The notes under the pieces are model-generated. The model was not told where the DNA came from, ran no database searches, and was given only the letters and a program-made list of their open reading frames with translations. The position numbers were made by a program, and so were the translations under genes. From JANNBN01 sp963763885 (GTDB taxonomy: Bacteria; Actinomycetota; Acidimicrobiia; Acidimicrobiales; JANYDT01): a stretch of DNA of 64,000 nucleotides. Positions 25,352 through 35,900 of the stretch are shown piece after piece (the stretch's first letter is position 1; each line of letters starts with the position of its first letter). The stretch is taken from NCBI GenBank assembly GCA_963763885.1, contig CAVXQD010000003.1, positions 620,001 to 684,000 of the forward strand, written 5' to 3'.

Positions 25352-26335
25352 ATGCCACAACGACATGTTTTCCGCGTTCCTCTTTCACCCATCGCAGGTG
25401 AGCGATTTCAACCCACGGGGTTTCCTGATCTGGGCGCAGCGAAGTTTCAGAAGTACGACCGTCAGAAGGATTTGTGGATTGATGCAATCCTGGTCGAGTC
25501 CGAGCAGTCAATGGCCAACCACCTTGAAGGAGCGGGCTGGGATGAAGCAACCAACGCGCCGAAGTTAGAACTCGCTTCGCTTCCATATGTACGCGTCGTG
25601 AATGCTTCTGGCGAATACCTGACCAGCAGCCGAACCGAAGCACATCGGTTGTCCTCGGCTTTCATTCGCGAGGCGAAAGGTCCTGAGGGCGTCGACATGG
25701 TTGAGTACCTATTGAAGGAGCTCGATCTGACCGAAGACAAGCCACTCTCGGCTCGCCACATTGCCAAGAAAGTGTTCTCGCTCGACCCGTGTTCGTTGAT
25801 CCACGGTGTGTTCTTCGCTGACCCGAAGCTACTGGGGCAGCCAAAGATCACCCGAGCGTTGACGGGGTTCATCGAAGCCATCGATGTTCGGCCCGCAGAG
25901 TACGGCGGCGTCAAGAAAGATGACGTCACTCACAAAAACACGGAAGGCCAGGGTTCGGGAGAGGGATATGGATCGATTCCGTTTCATCGGACGATGTGGA
26001 CGGCACGTGACATCGTCGCCTCGTTTGTTCTCGATCTCGACCAGCTTCGGTCCTATTCGCTGAGCGACGATGCAACCCGACTGTTGGAAGTCCTCGCCCT
26101 TTGGGAGATTCGAACACTGCTGGACGGGGGACTCCGGCTTCGGACCATGTGTGACCTGGTTCCGCTCGAAGACACCGTTGCGGGACTGCCCGCAGCAACG
26201 ATGCTTTCGGACGAGTTGCAGACGCTCGCAACGAAGCTTGCGTCGCAACTTGGCAATGGCGCTCCGATGACTGTCACCTGGGGTGGGGCAGCCAAGAAGA
26301 AGGGTGCACCGCAGAAGGAGAAAGAGAAGGAATGA
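25352..26335 (+). CDS. csb1: Csb1 (Cas7), backbone subunit, type I-U
   Basis: A 327-residue Cas7-family protein of the GSU0053 type, which polymerises along the crRNA. Characteristic blocks: LVESEQSMANHLEGAGWDEA (relatives have a similar E-S-x-Q-S-x-A-N stretch), HRLSSAFI, DPCSLIHGVFFADPKLLGQPKITRALTGFIEA and IVASFVLDLDQLRSYSL. The C-terminus is lysine-rich (AAKKKGAPQKEKEKE). The ATG at 25352 follows GAAAGG at good spacing. It is 32 bases after csx17, and its stop overlaps csb2 by four bases. Confidence 0.9.
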   Translation: MPQRHVFRVPLSPIAGERFQPTGFPDLGAAKFQKYDRQKDLWIDAILVESEQSMANHLEGAGWDEATNAPKLELASLPYVRVVNASGEYLTSSRTEAHRLSSAFIREAKGPEGVDMVEYLLKELDLTEDKPLSARHIAKKVFSLDPCSLIHGVFFADPKLLGQPKITRALTGFIEAIDVRPAEYGGVKKDDVTHKNTEGQGSGEGYGSIPFHRTMWTARDIVASFVLDLDQLRSYSLSDDATRLLEVLALWEIRTLLDGGLRLRTMCDLVPLEDTVAGLPAATMLSDELQTLATKLASQLGNGAPMTVTWGGAAKKKGAPQKEKEKE

Positions 26336-27780
26336 GCATCGTCGTTTCGATCCGGTTCATTTCCGGACGAGTTCATGCCACCCCTTGGGGTAACAGTCAC
26401 AACGAAGGCGCAGTCGAGTTCCCACCCTCGCCATGGCGGCTGCAACGAGCGCTGGTGGCAACCTGGTTCGAGCGCGCCCCCGAAATTCCGGAGACGGTCG
26501 TTCGTTCGGTCGTCGGGTCGTTGAGTACATGTCATCCCACCTATTGGGTTCCGCCAATGGCTGGCGCACACAAGCGGCACTATTTTCCTGACTCCGATCA
26601 CCGTGAGGGTGTCGGGAAGGCGTCTACCGCCAAAGTGCTTGATACGTTCGCGTCGGTCGACGCTGAACTACCGGTGTGTGTCAAGTGGGAAATTGAACTT
26701 GCCCCGACTGAGCGGGCAGCACTGAGGCGGCTCGTGGAACTACTCCCATACCTTGGGCGCGCTGAATCCATGGTCGAAGCCCGACTGTGCGACGATAACG
26801 ACCCTGACCCTGTTGCGGATCAGTATGTACGCATAGAACCAGGGTATCCGTCCACTGCGTCGCAACCGCAACTGCGGCTGCTCTCCTCCGGGCCTACCTC
26901 GACCTTCGAGGACCTCCTCGCTGTGCCGTGGAAACTCCGATCCAAGGGGTTCGTGACGCCACCATCTTCCCAACCTGCACCCTATTTTGCTGACCGCAGC
27001 ATCGAGCGAGTCTCTCGGCCGCCTATGCGCTTTGTGCGTCCGGATGTGTCTTTGCTGCAATGGCAACTCGTTGGCAAGGGGCGGATACCGGCGACAAGCG
27101 CTGTCGCCTATTGCGAGATCCTCCGCTGGTCGATCTTGGATCAGGTGCGCAAGCAGTTCCCCGACGTTGGCTGGGAGCTCACTGGCAAGGAAAATGGATC
27201 TGCCACAGAACGCGGAAATCAGCATGCATACTTTCTTCCGGTGGTGCACGATGGTTTTTTGGTCGGCCTTTCCGCTTGGTTTCCGACGCCGATTCCTGAC
27301 CGAGTTGCTCAAGTGGCTGCAGGGATTCAACGTTTGTGGTTTAACGACCGGGACGGCCTCCGGGATTTTCGACCGGTTCGGCTGTTCCTGTCCGCTGTTG
27401 AGCCGGTTGTCAGTAACGCGAAGCCTTCGAGTACTTGGGACACGGTTACCCCATATGCGCCAATCCGGCACCTTCGCAGCGACAACCGATTCGACCGGTC
27501 GCTCTTGCAAGAAGTGTGTCGTGACCTCTCGGAGCGCGGGAACCTCGGTTCTTTGCTCGTGAGCGTCATGCCCCTTAATCGGGAGTCGGCCAGCGCCGAC
27601 AGGCACCATCCGCTGGACTACCGCCGACATCGGATCGACGAACAACTATCGGAAGCGCGCAGAGCATTTCATCTGCGACTTACCTTTTGCGAACCGGTTG
27701 ATGGCCCCATCTCGCTGGGGGCCTTGAGCCACTTTGGTCTTGGGTCGTTCGAACCTACGTTCGCTACAGTCCGACTGTAG
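26332..27780 (+). CDS. csb2: Csb2 (Cas5-Cas6 type fusion), type I-U
   Basis: A 482-residue protein of the GSU0054 family. In type I-U it combines the Cas5-like role (binding the crRNA 5' handle) and the Cas6-like role (cutting the repeat RNA); there is no separate cas6 here, which supports that. The N-terminal part begins MSIVVSIRFISGRVHATPWGNSHNEGAVEFPPSPWRLQRALVATW, the RAMP-like Cas5 segment. The C-terminal part ends FHLRLTFCEPVDGPISLGALSHFGLGSFEP, where a glycine-rich loop of the Cas6-like RAMP fold is visible. The start overlaps the csb1 stop. The last codons lie in an inverted and direct repeat (see 27764-27798). Confidence 0.9.
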   Translation: MSIVVSIRFISGRVHATPWGNSHNEGAVEFPPSPWRLQRALVATWFERAPEIPETVVRSVVGSLSTCHPTYWVPPMAGAHKRHYFPDSDHREGVGKASTAKVLDTFASVDAELPVCVKWEIELAPTERAALRRLVELLPYLGRAESMVEARLCDDNDPDPVADQYVRIEPGYPSTASQPQLRLLSSGPTSTFEDLLAVPWKLRSKGFVTPPSSQPAPYFADRSIERVSRPPMRFVRPDVSLLQWQLVGKGRIPATSAVAYCEILRWSILDQVRKQFPDVGWELTGKENGSATERGNQHAYFLPVVHDGFLVGLSAWFPTPIPDRVAQVAAGIQRLWFNDRDGLRDFRPVRLFLSAVEPVVSNAKPSSTWDTVTPYAPIRHLRSDNRFDRSLLQEVCRDLSERGNLGSLLVSVMPLNRESASADRHHPLDYRRHRIDEQLSEARRAFHLRLTFCEPVDGPISLGALSHFGLGSFEPTFATVRL

Positions 27781-27798
27781 TGCACTGCGACTGTAGTG
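27764..27798. repeat. inverted plus direct repeat at the csb2 3' end
   Basis: CTACAGT (27764-27770) and ACTGTAG (27774-27780) form an inverted pair over the csb2 stop codon, and CGACTGTAGTG occurs twice in direct order (27772-27782 and 27788-27798). It lies in the only sizeable gap of the cas operon (58 bases before cas4-cas1) and may be a regulatory or weak terminator site, or a small tandem duplication. Confidence 0.6.
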
Positions 27799-27838
27799 AA
27801 ATCGATCGATCGATGGAGCGACGGGACCTGGCCGAGAC

Positions 27839-29512
27839 ATGGCGGTAACAGCTGACGATCAGCCAACAGAGTTTCCGTTGCAGGTTCCTGCGCGGATGCT
27901 TAATGAATTCACGTACTGTCCGAGGTTGTTTTACCTCGAATGGGTTCAAGGCCAGTTCGTCGGCAACGCAGACACCGCCGAAGGGACCTGGCAACATCGC
28001 GCTGTCGACGTTGAGCGGGGCCGTGCGCCCATTGCTGATGAAGTTGAGGACCTCCGCGAGGCGCGCTCGTTGCGGATGGGGAGCGAACGTCTGGGACTCA
28101 TCGCCACGATCGACGTGCTTGAGGGTCTTGGGAAAGAGGTTCGCCCGCTTGACGTCAAGAAGGGCCGCCCGCCGGACAATGAACATCGCGCATACGAACC
28201 AGAACGCGTGCAGCTATGCGCCGCTGCGCTCATTCTTCGTGAGAACGGGTTCACCTGTAACGAAGGCGTTCTGTACTTCGCCACAACCAAAGAGCGTGTC
28301 ACTGTCCCGTTCGACGATGCGCTGGTCATCCGTACCCTGGAACTGTTGCTTGAACTTCATACGACGGCTCGGTCCGAAGCAATTCCACCGCCCTTGGTCG
28401 ATTCACCAAAGTGCCCACGGTGTTCGCTCGTCGGCATCTGCCTGCCCGACGAAGTCAACCAACTGACGGTCCGATCGACGCGCGTGCCTCGCCGCCTGGT
28501 GCCGTCCGAAGATGCGGCTCGCCCTCTGTACGTGACCGATCAGCGTTTCAACGTCGGCGTGTCAGGTGGTCGGCTTCGCATGAAGGACAAAGATGGGGTC
28601 ACCGAGGAAGTGCGGCTGCTTGACGTCTCGCAGCTCAACGTGTTTGGTCACGTGCAGGTAACAACCGGGGCGCTCACGGCATGCTTTGATCGCGAGATTC
28701 CCATCTCGTTCTTCAGCCACGGCGGCTGGTTCCGGGGCATGGCGCACGGCTTGCCAAGCAAGCATGTGGAACTTCGTCGCCGCCAAATCGCGCTGGCACC
28801 CGAGCGAGGCGCCGAGTTCGCCAATGCGTGTATCGCGGGGAAGATTCGTAACTCGCGCACCTTGCTTCGACGCAATGGACGGAGCGTGTCGACGGACGTG
28901 TTGTCGTCGATGAAGTTCCTCATCGCTTCGGCCGAGGCGGCCAGCGGCCCGTCATCATTGTTGGGATATGAGGGAACTGCTGCAAGGCAGTACTTTTCGG
29001 AGTTCTCGAAGATGATCAGGGTGGAGTCGCTACCGGGGGAGGCGTTCTCCTTCGAGCATCGCAACCGACGGCCACCACGCGACGCGGTGAACTGCCTTTT
29101 GTCCTATGTGTACGGACTATTAGTGAAGGATCTGACGGTTACTTGTTTTGCCGTGGGGTTTGATCCGTTCATCGGCTTTTACCATCGACCTCGGTTTGGT
29201 CGGCCAGCATTGGCGTTGGATCTGGCTGAAGAGTTCAGGCCGATTGTGGGGGACTCTGTCGTCCTCACCGTCATCAACAACGGCGAAGTGAAACCCTCGG
29301 ACTTCACTGTTCGGGGAGGCGGCGTTGCGATGACGATAGCTGGACGGCGTGCTGTCATCGCTGCGTACGAACGGCGAATGGACCAGGAGATCACTCATCC
29401 CGTGTTCGGTTACAGCGTGACGTATCGTCGAGTTCTGGAAGTGCAGGTGCGGCTGCTGGCAGCGGCGGTACTGGGCGAGATTCCGGCCTATACGGCGTTC
29501 ACCACGAGGTGA
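27839..29512 (+). CDS. cas4-cas1: Cas4-Cas1 fusion, spacer acquisition
   Basis: A 557-residue fusion typical of type I-U. The Cas4 part (about 1-215) has the iron-sulfur cysteines in EFTYCPRLFYLEW (C27) and CPRCSLVGIC (about 193-202), and the RecB-type nuclease motifs IDVLEGLGKEVRPLDVKKG and QLCAAALIL. The Cas1 integrase part (about 225-557) has the metal ligands in LLGYEGTAARQYF (Glu), GFDPFIGFYHRPRFG (His) and ALDLAEEFRP (acidic). Cas4 selects and trims prespacers by PAM and Cas1 integrates them with Cas2. It is followed four bases later by cas2. All expected catalytic positions are present, so the acquisition module looks intact. Confidence 0.95.
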   Translation: MAVTADDQPTEFPLQVPARMLNEFTYCPRLFYLEWVQGQFVGNADTAEGTWQHRAVDVERGRAPIADEVEDLREARSLRMGSERLGLIATIDVLEGLGKEVRPLDVKKGRPPDNEHRAYEPERVQLCAAALILRENGFTCNEGVLYFATTKERVTVPFDDALVIRTLELLLELHTTARSEAIPPPLVDSPKCPRCSLVGICLPDEVNQLTVRSTRVPRRLVPSEDAARPLYVTDQRFNVGVSGGRLRMKDKDGVTEEVRLLDVSQLNVFGHVQVTTGALTACFDREIPISFFSHGGWFRGMAHGLPSKHVELRRRQIALAPERGAEFANACIAGKIRNSRTLLRRNGRSVSTDVLSSMKFLIASAEAASGPSSLLGYEGTAARQYFSEFSKMIRVESLPGEAFSFEHRNRRPPRDAVNCLLSYVYGLLVKDLTVTCFAVGFDPFIGFYHRPRFGRPALALDLAEEFRPIVGDSVVLTVINNGEVKPSDFTVRGGGVAMTIAGRRAVIAAYERRMDQEITHPVFGYSVTYRRVLEVQVRLLAAAVLGEIPAYTAFTTR

Positions 29513-29516
29513 TGCA

Positions 29517-29813
29517 ATGGCGGCTCGGAAGCGGTTTCTCGTTTGTTACGACATCAGGGACCCTGTTCGGTTGCGGAAGGTCCACAAAAAGATGAAGGGT
29601 TTCGGATGGGCGATGCAATACAGCGTGTTCGTTTGCGATCTCAGCCCGATGGAGGTTTTTGCGCTGCGGTCCGAGGTGGGGTCGCTGATCAACCACGATG
29701 TGGATTCTGTGGCGCTCATCGATTGCGGCGACCCGGCGGAGCGCGGGCGATCTTCGTTCAGCTTTCTTGGCCCCATCCCTGACTTGCCGTCCTCTGGTGC
29801 TGTTGTGCTGTGA
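29517..29813 (+). CDS. cas2: Cas2, spacer acquisition
   Basis: A 98-residue Cas2, a ferredoxin-like dimer that bridges two Cas1 dimers in the integrase complex. The start MAARKRFLVCYDIRDPVRLRKVHKKMKGFGWAMQYSVFVCDL shows the usual beta-strand with the conserved Asp in CYDIRD and the variant FGWAMQYSVFVC. It ends just before the leader, in the usual adaptation-genes-then-array order. The spacing to cas4-cas1 (four bases) indicates one transcript. Confidence 0.95.
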   Translation: MAARKRFLVCYDIRDPVRLRKVHKKMKGFGWAMQYSVFVCDLSPMEVFALRSEVGSLINHDVDSVALIDCGDPAERGRSSFSFLGPIPDLPSSGAVVL

Positions 29814-29986
29814 CGTTTCGAGCGGTCGGGTGACCGTGGCCTCCCTGGGAACCGCTCGAAACGCTGCATCAACAGGCCGTATGCTCCTTGAAAACCAAAT
29901 AGTGAACGAGCCCAACCATCCGATTGCGCCGACCGCTCGAAACGTTGCTCAATCCCGCAGGTCAAACCGGGTAAACAACGAGAGCC
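29814..29986 (+). promoter_or_regulatory. CRISPR leader with repeat-like motifs
   Basis: 173 bases between cas2 and the first repeat. CGTTTCGAGCGGT (29814-29826) and its exact reverse complement ACCGCTCGAAACG (29851-29863) can form a 13-bp stem directly after cas2. ACCGCTCGAAACG occurs again in direct orientation at 29932-29944, 81 bases after the first direct copy. The motif resembles the first half of the CRISPR repeat hairpin (ACCGCTTCGAAAG) with one T missing. Location next to cas2 and the intact repeats on this side mark it as the leader end. No clear promoter box can be assigned by eye. Confidence 0.8.
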
Positions 29987-32900
29987 CTTCACCGCTTCGA
30001 AAGAAGCGGTCTCCATTGCGGCGCGTCGATGCAGCAACGCTCCGGCAGTCGGCGCCATGACGACTTCACCGCTTCGAAAGAAGCGGTCTCCATTGCGGCT
30101 GCCGGATGAACCGAGACTGCCCGCGACCAGCCTCGTTGCTTCACCGCTTCGAAAGAAGCGGTCTCCATTGCGGCTACGAGTTCACGAGCCATCAATCGAC
30201 CTCCACAGTCGGCTTCACCGCTTCGAAAGAAGCGGTCTCCATTGCGGCGTATCTCGACCTGCGTTGAGACCTATTCCGGGCCTACTTCACCGCTTCGAAA
30301 GAAGCGGTCTCCATTGCGGCTGTTCGGCTATGGGGCTCTCATTGCTTTGCTCCGTTTCTTCACCGCTTCGAAAGAAGCGGTCTCCATTGCGGCCTCGCCG
30401 CCGTCACGAGGCACCAGCAACCCGATATCTTCACCGCTTCGAAAGAAGCGGTCTCCATTGCGGCCCTCATCACTTGTCGGGGATTGCCACCAACCCGCTC
30501 AACTTCACCGCTTCGAAAGAAGCGGTCTCCATTGCGGCTTCATTTGCTCGCTCTGTCGTTGAGCCACCTTGTAGCAGCTTCACCGCTTCGAAAGAAGCGG
30601 TCTCCATTGCGGCCAAGCGTACTTACGAACCGTTGATGTTCAACAGTTCATCGAGCTTCACCGCTTCGAAAGAAGCGGTCTCCATTGCGGCCCATCCATC
30701 CATCCAGCATGCTTCAAGCTGCTCACGATTCCTTCACCGCTTCGAAAGAAGCGGTCTCCATTGCGGCCCGCACCATCGCCCGTGTCGACGGCAAGCTCGA
30801 AATCTTCACCGCTTCGAAAGAAGCGGTCTCCATTGCGGCAATGGTGCTCATTCGGCACCTCCTTGATGGTCGGAGCACTTCACCGCTTCGAAAGAAGCGG
30901 TCTCCATTGCGGCGGGAAGCTCCGGGCGGCGGTCGGCGATACGTCTGACACAACCTTCACCGCTTCGAAAGAAGCGGTCTCCATTGCGGCTCACGACGCT
31001 GAACCAGATCCTCGGGCAGCGCAACACTGCCTTCACCGCTTCGAAAGAAGCGGTCTCCATTGCGGCGCCCAGCGTCCCCGGCTTGATCGACGTGTAGAGG
31101 TTCGTCTTCACCGCTTCGAAAGAAGCGGTCTCCATTGCGGCGAGAGTCGATCGCAGCGTCAACGCGCCATGCGCTGGCGCACTTCACCGCTTCGAAAGAA
31201 GCGGTCTCCATTGCGGCGACGATCCCAGCAGCCACCGATGCGGGCGGTCATGTCGTCGCTTCACCGCTTCGAAAGAAGCGGTCTCCATTGCGGCACGGCT
31301 CATGCTCGACGCTGTCGTGACGGCCAGCGACATCTTCACCGCTTCGAAAGAAGCGGTCTCCATTGCGGCCTGCATCGCGGTCACACGTCGGCCATACGCA
31401 CGCAACTTCACCGCTTCGAAAGAAGCGGTCTCCATTGCGGCTCGATGATGACTGTCGCCAGCATCGACCGTTCGCTGCGCTTCACCGCTTCGAAAGAAGC
31501 GGTCTCCATTGCGGCGGTTCTGCCGCAATCCACACCCGCCGAGCAGGACGACTTCACCGCTTCGAAAGAAGCGGTCTCCATTGCGGCGCAATGTCGATGG
31601 CGTAGCTTCGGCACTGTTCGCCGAGCTTCACCGCTTCGAAAGAAGCGGTCTCCATTGCGGCGGTTCGGTGCCAGCCGTGGTCATGGACACAGCATGTCGC
31701 GCCTTCACCGCTTCGAAAGAAGCGGTCTCCATTGCGGCAGCATTACCTCGTGCACGGCCCCGGCCCGCTCCAAGGCCTTCACCGCTTCGAAAGAAGCGGT
31801 CTCCATTGCGGCCGGTGCTGTTCGGCTCGCCCAGTCGAGCTAGCTCGATCTTCACCGCTTCGAAAGAAGCGGTCTCCATTGCGGCTTAGCAGAACCACGC
31901 CTACCGTGCGTGGGGCCGTTACAGCTTCACCGCTTCGAAAGAAGCGGTCTCCATTGCGGCGCGTTACCGTGCTGTTGATTCCGATGAACCAGTCACGTCT
32001 TCTTCACCGCTTCGAAAGAAGCGGTCTCCATTGCGGCCGTAGAGCCAGCGGTCGCCGTTGTCGTCGGCGGGCAGTTGGTTAACTTCACCGCTTCGAAAGA
32101 AGCGGTCTCCATTGCGGCTCTCCGAGCGTTGAGCGTCACCGACGCGAAGCGGTTCACCTTCACCGCTTCGAAAGAAGCGGTCTCCATTGCGGCGCGGCCC
32201 GTGAGCCCCGCGTAGCGTTGTCATGCTGCCGTCTTCACCGCTTCGAAAGAAGCGGTCTCCATTGCGGCACGCGTCGTTCTCGCTCGACACGTCAAGGCAT
32301 CCGCTCTACGGCTTCACCGCTTCGAAAGAAGCGGTCTCCATTGCGGCAGCCCCAACAATCCCGACGATGTCCAGCTGGCATGACCCTTCACCGCTTCGAA
32401 AGAAGCGGTCTCCATTGCGGCCTTCCGATGCCCCGAAGCGAGTCACTAGCTCAAGTCCGCGATCTTCACCGCTTCGAAAGAAGCGGTCTCCATTGCGGCA
32501 CGGCTACCCGGTCGCCTGTCGCTGCACACCGAGCTAGGCCTTCACCGCTTCGAAAGAAGCGGTCTCCATTGCGGCGCGCTGCGGGTGCGCACTGCTGCGC
32601 GGCGGCGTGTCGGCCTTCACCGCTTCGAAAGAAGCGGTCTCCATTGCGGCGCGGCGTGGGTGTCGGCTACGTGGTCGAGCGATTTGCCGGACTTCACCGC
32701 TTCGAAAGAAGCGGTCTCCATTGCGGCCTGGCAAGCTCGAGATCGTTGATCTCTTGCAGCTTGCGCGACCTTCACCGCTTCGAAAGAAGCGGTCTCCATT
32801 GCGGCGGCGCTCGGTCGTCTCGTTGCCGGTCGGGCAGTGCTGTCTTCACCGCTTCGAAAGAAGCGGTCTCCATTGCGGCCCCGCATGCAGCCGACCGCAA

Positions 32901-35900
32901 CCGTCACTGGCGCCGCTGACTTCACCGCTTCGAAAGAAGCGGTCTCCATTGCGGCACGGCTTCGCTGCAAGGCCCTACGGCGCTGACCGCGACTTCACCG
33001 CTTCGAAAGAAGCGGTCTCCATTGCGGCGTCAATCAGGTGCTCAGAGCCTTGGGCGTTGACCTGCCCTTCACCGCTTCGAAAGAAGCGGTCTCCATTGCG
33101 GCGCGCTGAGCCTCGTCGGCCTCAGTGCCCGCGCCCGATGCCTTCACCGCTTCGAAAGAAGCGGTCTCCATTGCGGCCTAGTCCCTCGCGGGTGAGCGAC
33201 CTTCCCATTCGCTCGATCTTCACCGCTTCGAAAGAAGCGGTCTCCATTGCGGCCGTCACAGTGCTCGGCGATACCGCTCGCATGGCGATCGCGACGCTTC
33301 ACCGCTTCGAAAGAAGCGGTCTCCATTGCGGCTATCGGTCGACGTCACTAGGTGGTCATCGGCCGATGCCGATACTTCACCGCTTCGAAAGAAGCGGTCT
33401 CCATTGCGGCGTTCGTTCTACCTGTTCATGTTGGGTCCGACAGTGACCCAACTTCACCGCTTCGAAAGAAGCGGTCTCCATTGCGGCGTCGACTTGAGCG
33501 CCTCGACGGTTACCCTTCGAGGTTGACTTCACCGCTTCGAAAGAAGCGGTCTCCATTGCGGCAACGGCGGCCAATGCTGGCGTTGTTGCTCGTGGTCTGC
33601 TCTTCACCGCTTCGAAAGAAGCGGTCTCCATTGCGGCCCGCTTGTCAGGTTGCGGATGGCGGTGCTCGTCGCACCGCTCGCACTTCACCGCTTCGAAAGA
33701 AGCGGTCTCCATTGCGGCACCGCGCTTGGCCGCTGCTTCTGGCCGCGCAAGCGTCAACGGCAACTTCACCGCTTCGAAAGAAGCGGTCTCCATTGCGGCA
33801 ACGTCCAAGTGCCGTACGTGCGGACCTGCATCGATCGCCTTCACCGCTTCGAAAGAAGCGGTCTCCATTGCGGCATCGCACTCCTGCAGTCCTGGCATGA
33901 CAACTCGGCACTTCACCGCTTCGAAAGAAGCGGTCTCCATTGCGGCTCGTCGTTCAAGTCTCCGGTTCCCGGAACGGCGAACGACTGCGCTTCACCGCTT
34001 CGAAAGAAGCGGTCTCCATTGCGGCTCGCGGTCAATGCGACGAGCCGCCCGTGCACGGTACGCCTTCACCGCTTCGAAAGAAGCGGTCTCCATTGCGGCT
34101 CGTTCTCGCGTTCGGTCAGCGTCGCGGCATACGCGGCGCTTCACCGCTTCGAAAGAAGCGGTCTCCATTGCGGCCTCGCCGATCGGCTCCCCGATCACGA
34201 TGATCTCGGCACCTTCACCGCTTCGAAAGAAGCGGTCTCCATTGCGGCGCCTGACGTTGAACTAGTCGTCACGCGCTTGCGCGTCGCCTTCACCGCTTCG
34301 AAAGAAGCGGTCTCCATTGCGGCGGCACGGTGCAGGTGCGGAGCCCGGCGGTGATCGCGCGGCTTCACCGCTTCGAAAGAAGCGGTCTCCATTGCGGCGG
34401 CGATCGAGCGTCGACGCATCGACTCGTGCGACCGCTCTTCACCGCTTCGAAAGAAGCGGTCTCCATTGCGGCCATCGTCGTCGAGGTCAATGACGTTCGA
34501 CTGAACGCCTTCACCGCTTCGAAAGAAGCGGTCTCCATTGCGGCGGCTTGCTCGGCGACCTGCATGCGGAGCACCTGCACCTCTTCACCGCTTCGAAAGA
34601 AGCGGTCTCCATTGCGGCCATAAAGACGCCGACGGCAACGCCGTTGTGACTGACCTCTTCACCGCTTCGAAAGAAGCGGTCTCCATTGCGGCGCGTTCAT
34701 GCAGGTGCATCTGCACCCGTGGCATTCAACTTCACCGCTTCGAAAGAAGCGGTCTCCATTGCGGCCTGCCGACCGACACCAAGTGGACAATCGACAACCA
34801 TCCTTCACCGCTTCGAAAGAAGCGGTCTCCATTGCGGCTCTGCGTTGAGCGTTCGCCGCATGAAGGTTCGTGACGCTCTTCACCGCTTCGAAAGAAGCGG
34901 TCTCCATTGCGGCCAAGCTCGGCTCCGTTGGGTGGTTCGATCGACGAACTTCTTCACCGCTTCGAAAGAAGCGGTCTCCATTGCGGCCGTGAGTCTGAGC
35001 GTCGGCAGGCTCGTTGCCGCGAGCTTCACCGCTTCGAAAGAAGCGGTCTCCATTGCGGCGCTGTCTCCCTGGGACGGGATATCTCATGGCACGTTCGTTC
35101 TTCACCGCTTCGAAAGAAGCGGTCTCCATTGCGGCCTTCGCCTTGGGCCACCCACTCGGCCTCGGCGGCGGCCACTTCACCGCTTCGAAAGAAGCGGTCT
35201 CCATTGCGGCAAGCCCCGGCCGCATCGCTGCTACCCCGTGACCACCAACGCTTCACCGCTTCGAAAGAAGCGGTCTCCATTGCGGCAACGAACAGGACAT
35301 CGCCAACACGGACCTCACCTTGACTTCACCGCTTCGAAAGAAGCGGTCTCCATTGCGGCCCGTGCATGGCAAACCCTCGGTCAACGCGTCGGACCCGGCT
35401 TCACCGCTTCGAAAGAAGCGGTCTCCATTGCGGCCTTGTTTTCGTCGAACGGTTGTCTCAGGCCGTGCAACTCTTCACCGCTTCGAAAGAAGCGGTCTCC
35501 ATTGCGGCGCGTACGTGAGCGACCCTGTTGCCGGAGGCGGCGTAACCGCTTCACCGCTTCGAAAGAAGCGGTCTCCATTGCGGCTCGGTGCGGGCGAACC
35601 GTCGCTGGCGCTGTAGTCGTGGTCGCTTCACCGCTTCGAAAGAAGCGGTCTCCATTGCGGCGTGATGCGTGCGCGGTTTCGGTTCGGCGGGTTTCCAGCG
35701 CTTCACCGCTTCGAAAGAAGCGGTCTCCATTGCGGCTCTGAGACCGGTGCACTTATCCCCAGGGTTATCAGACTTCACCGCTTCGAAAGAAGCGGTCTCC
35801 ATTGCGGCGGCTCGGCCGACCCGGCTTGAGCCCACGGCCCGCCGACTTCACCGCTTCGAAAGAAGCGGTCTCCATTGCGGCCGTCGGTGACGTTGCATCG

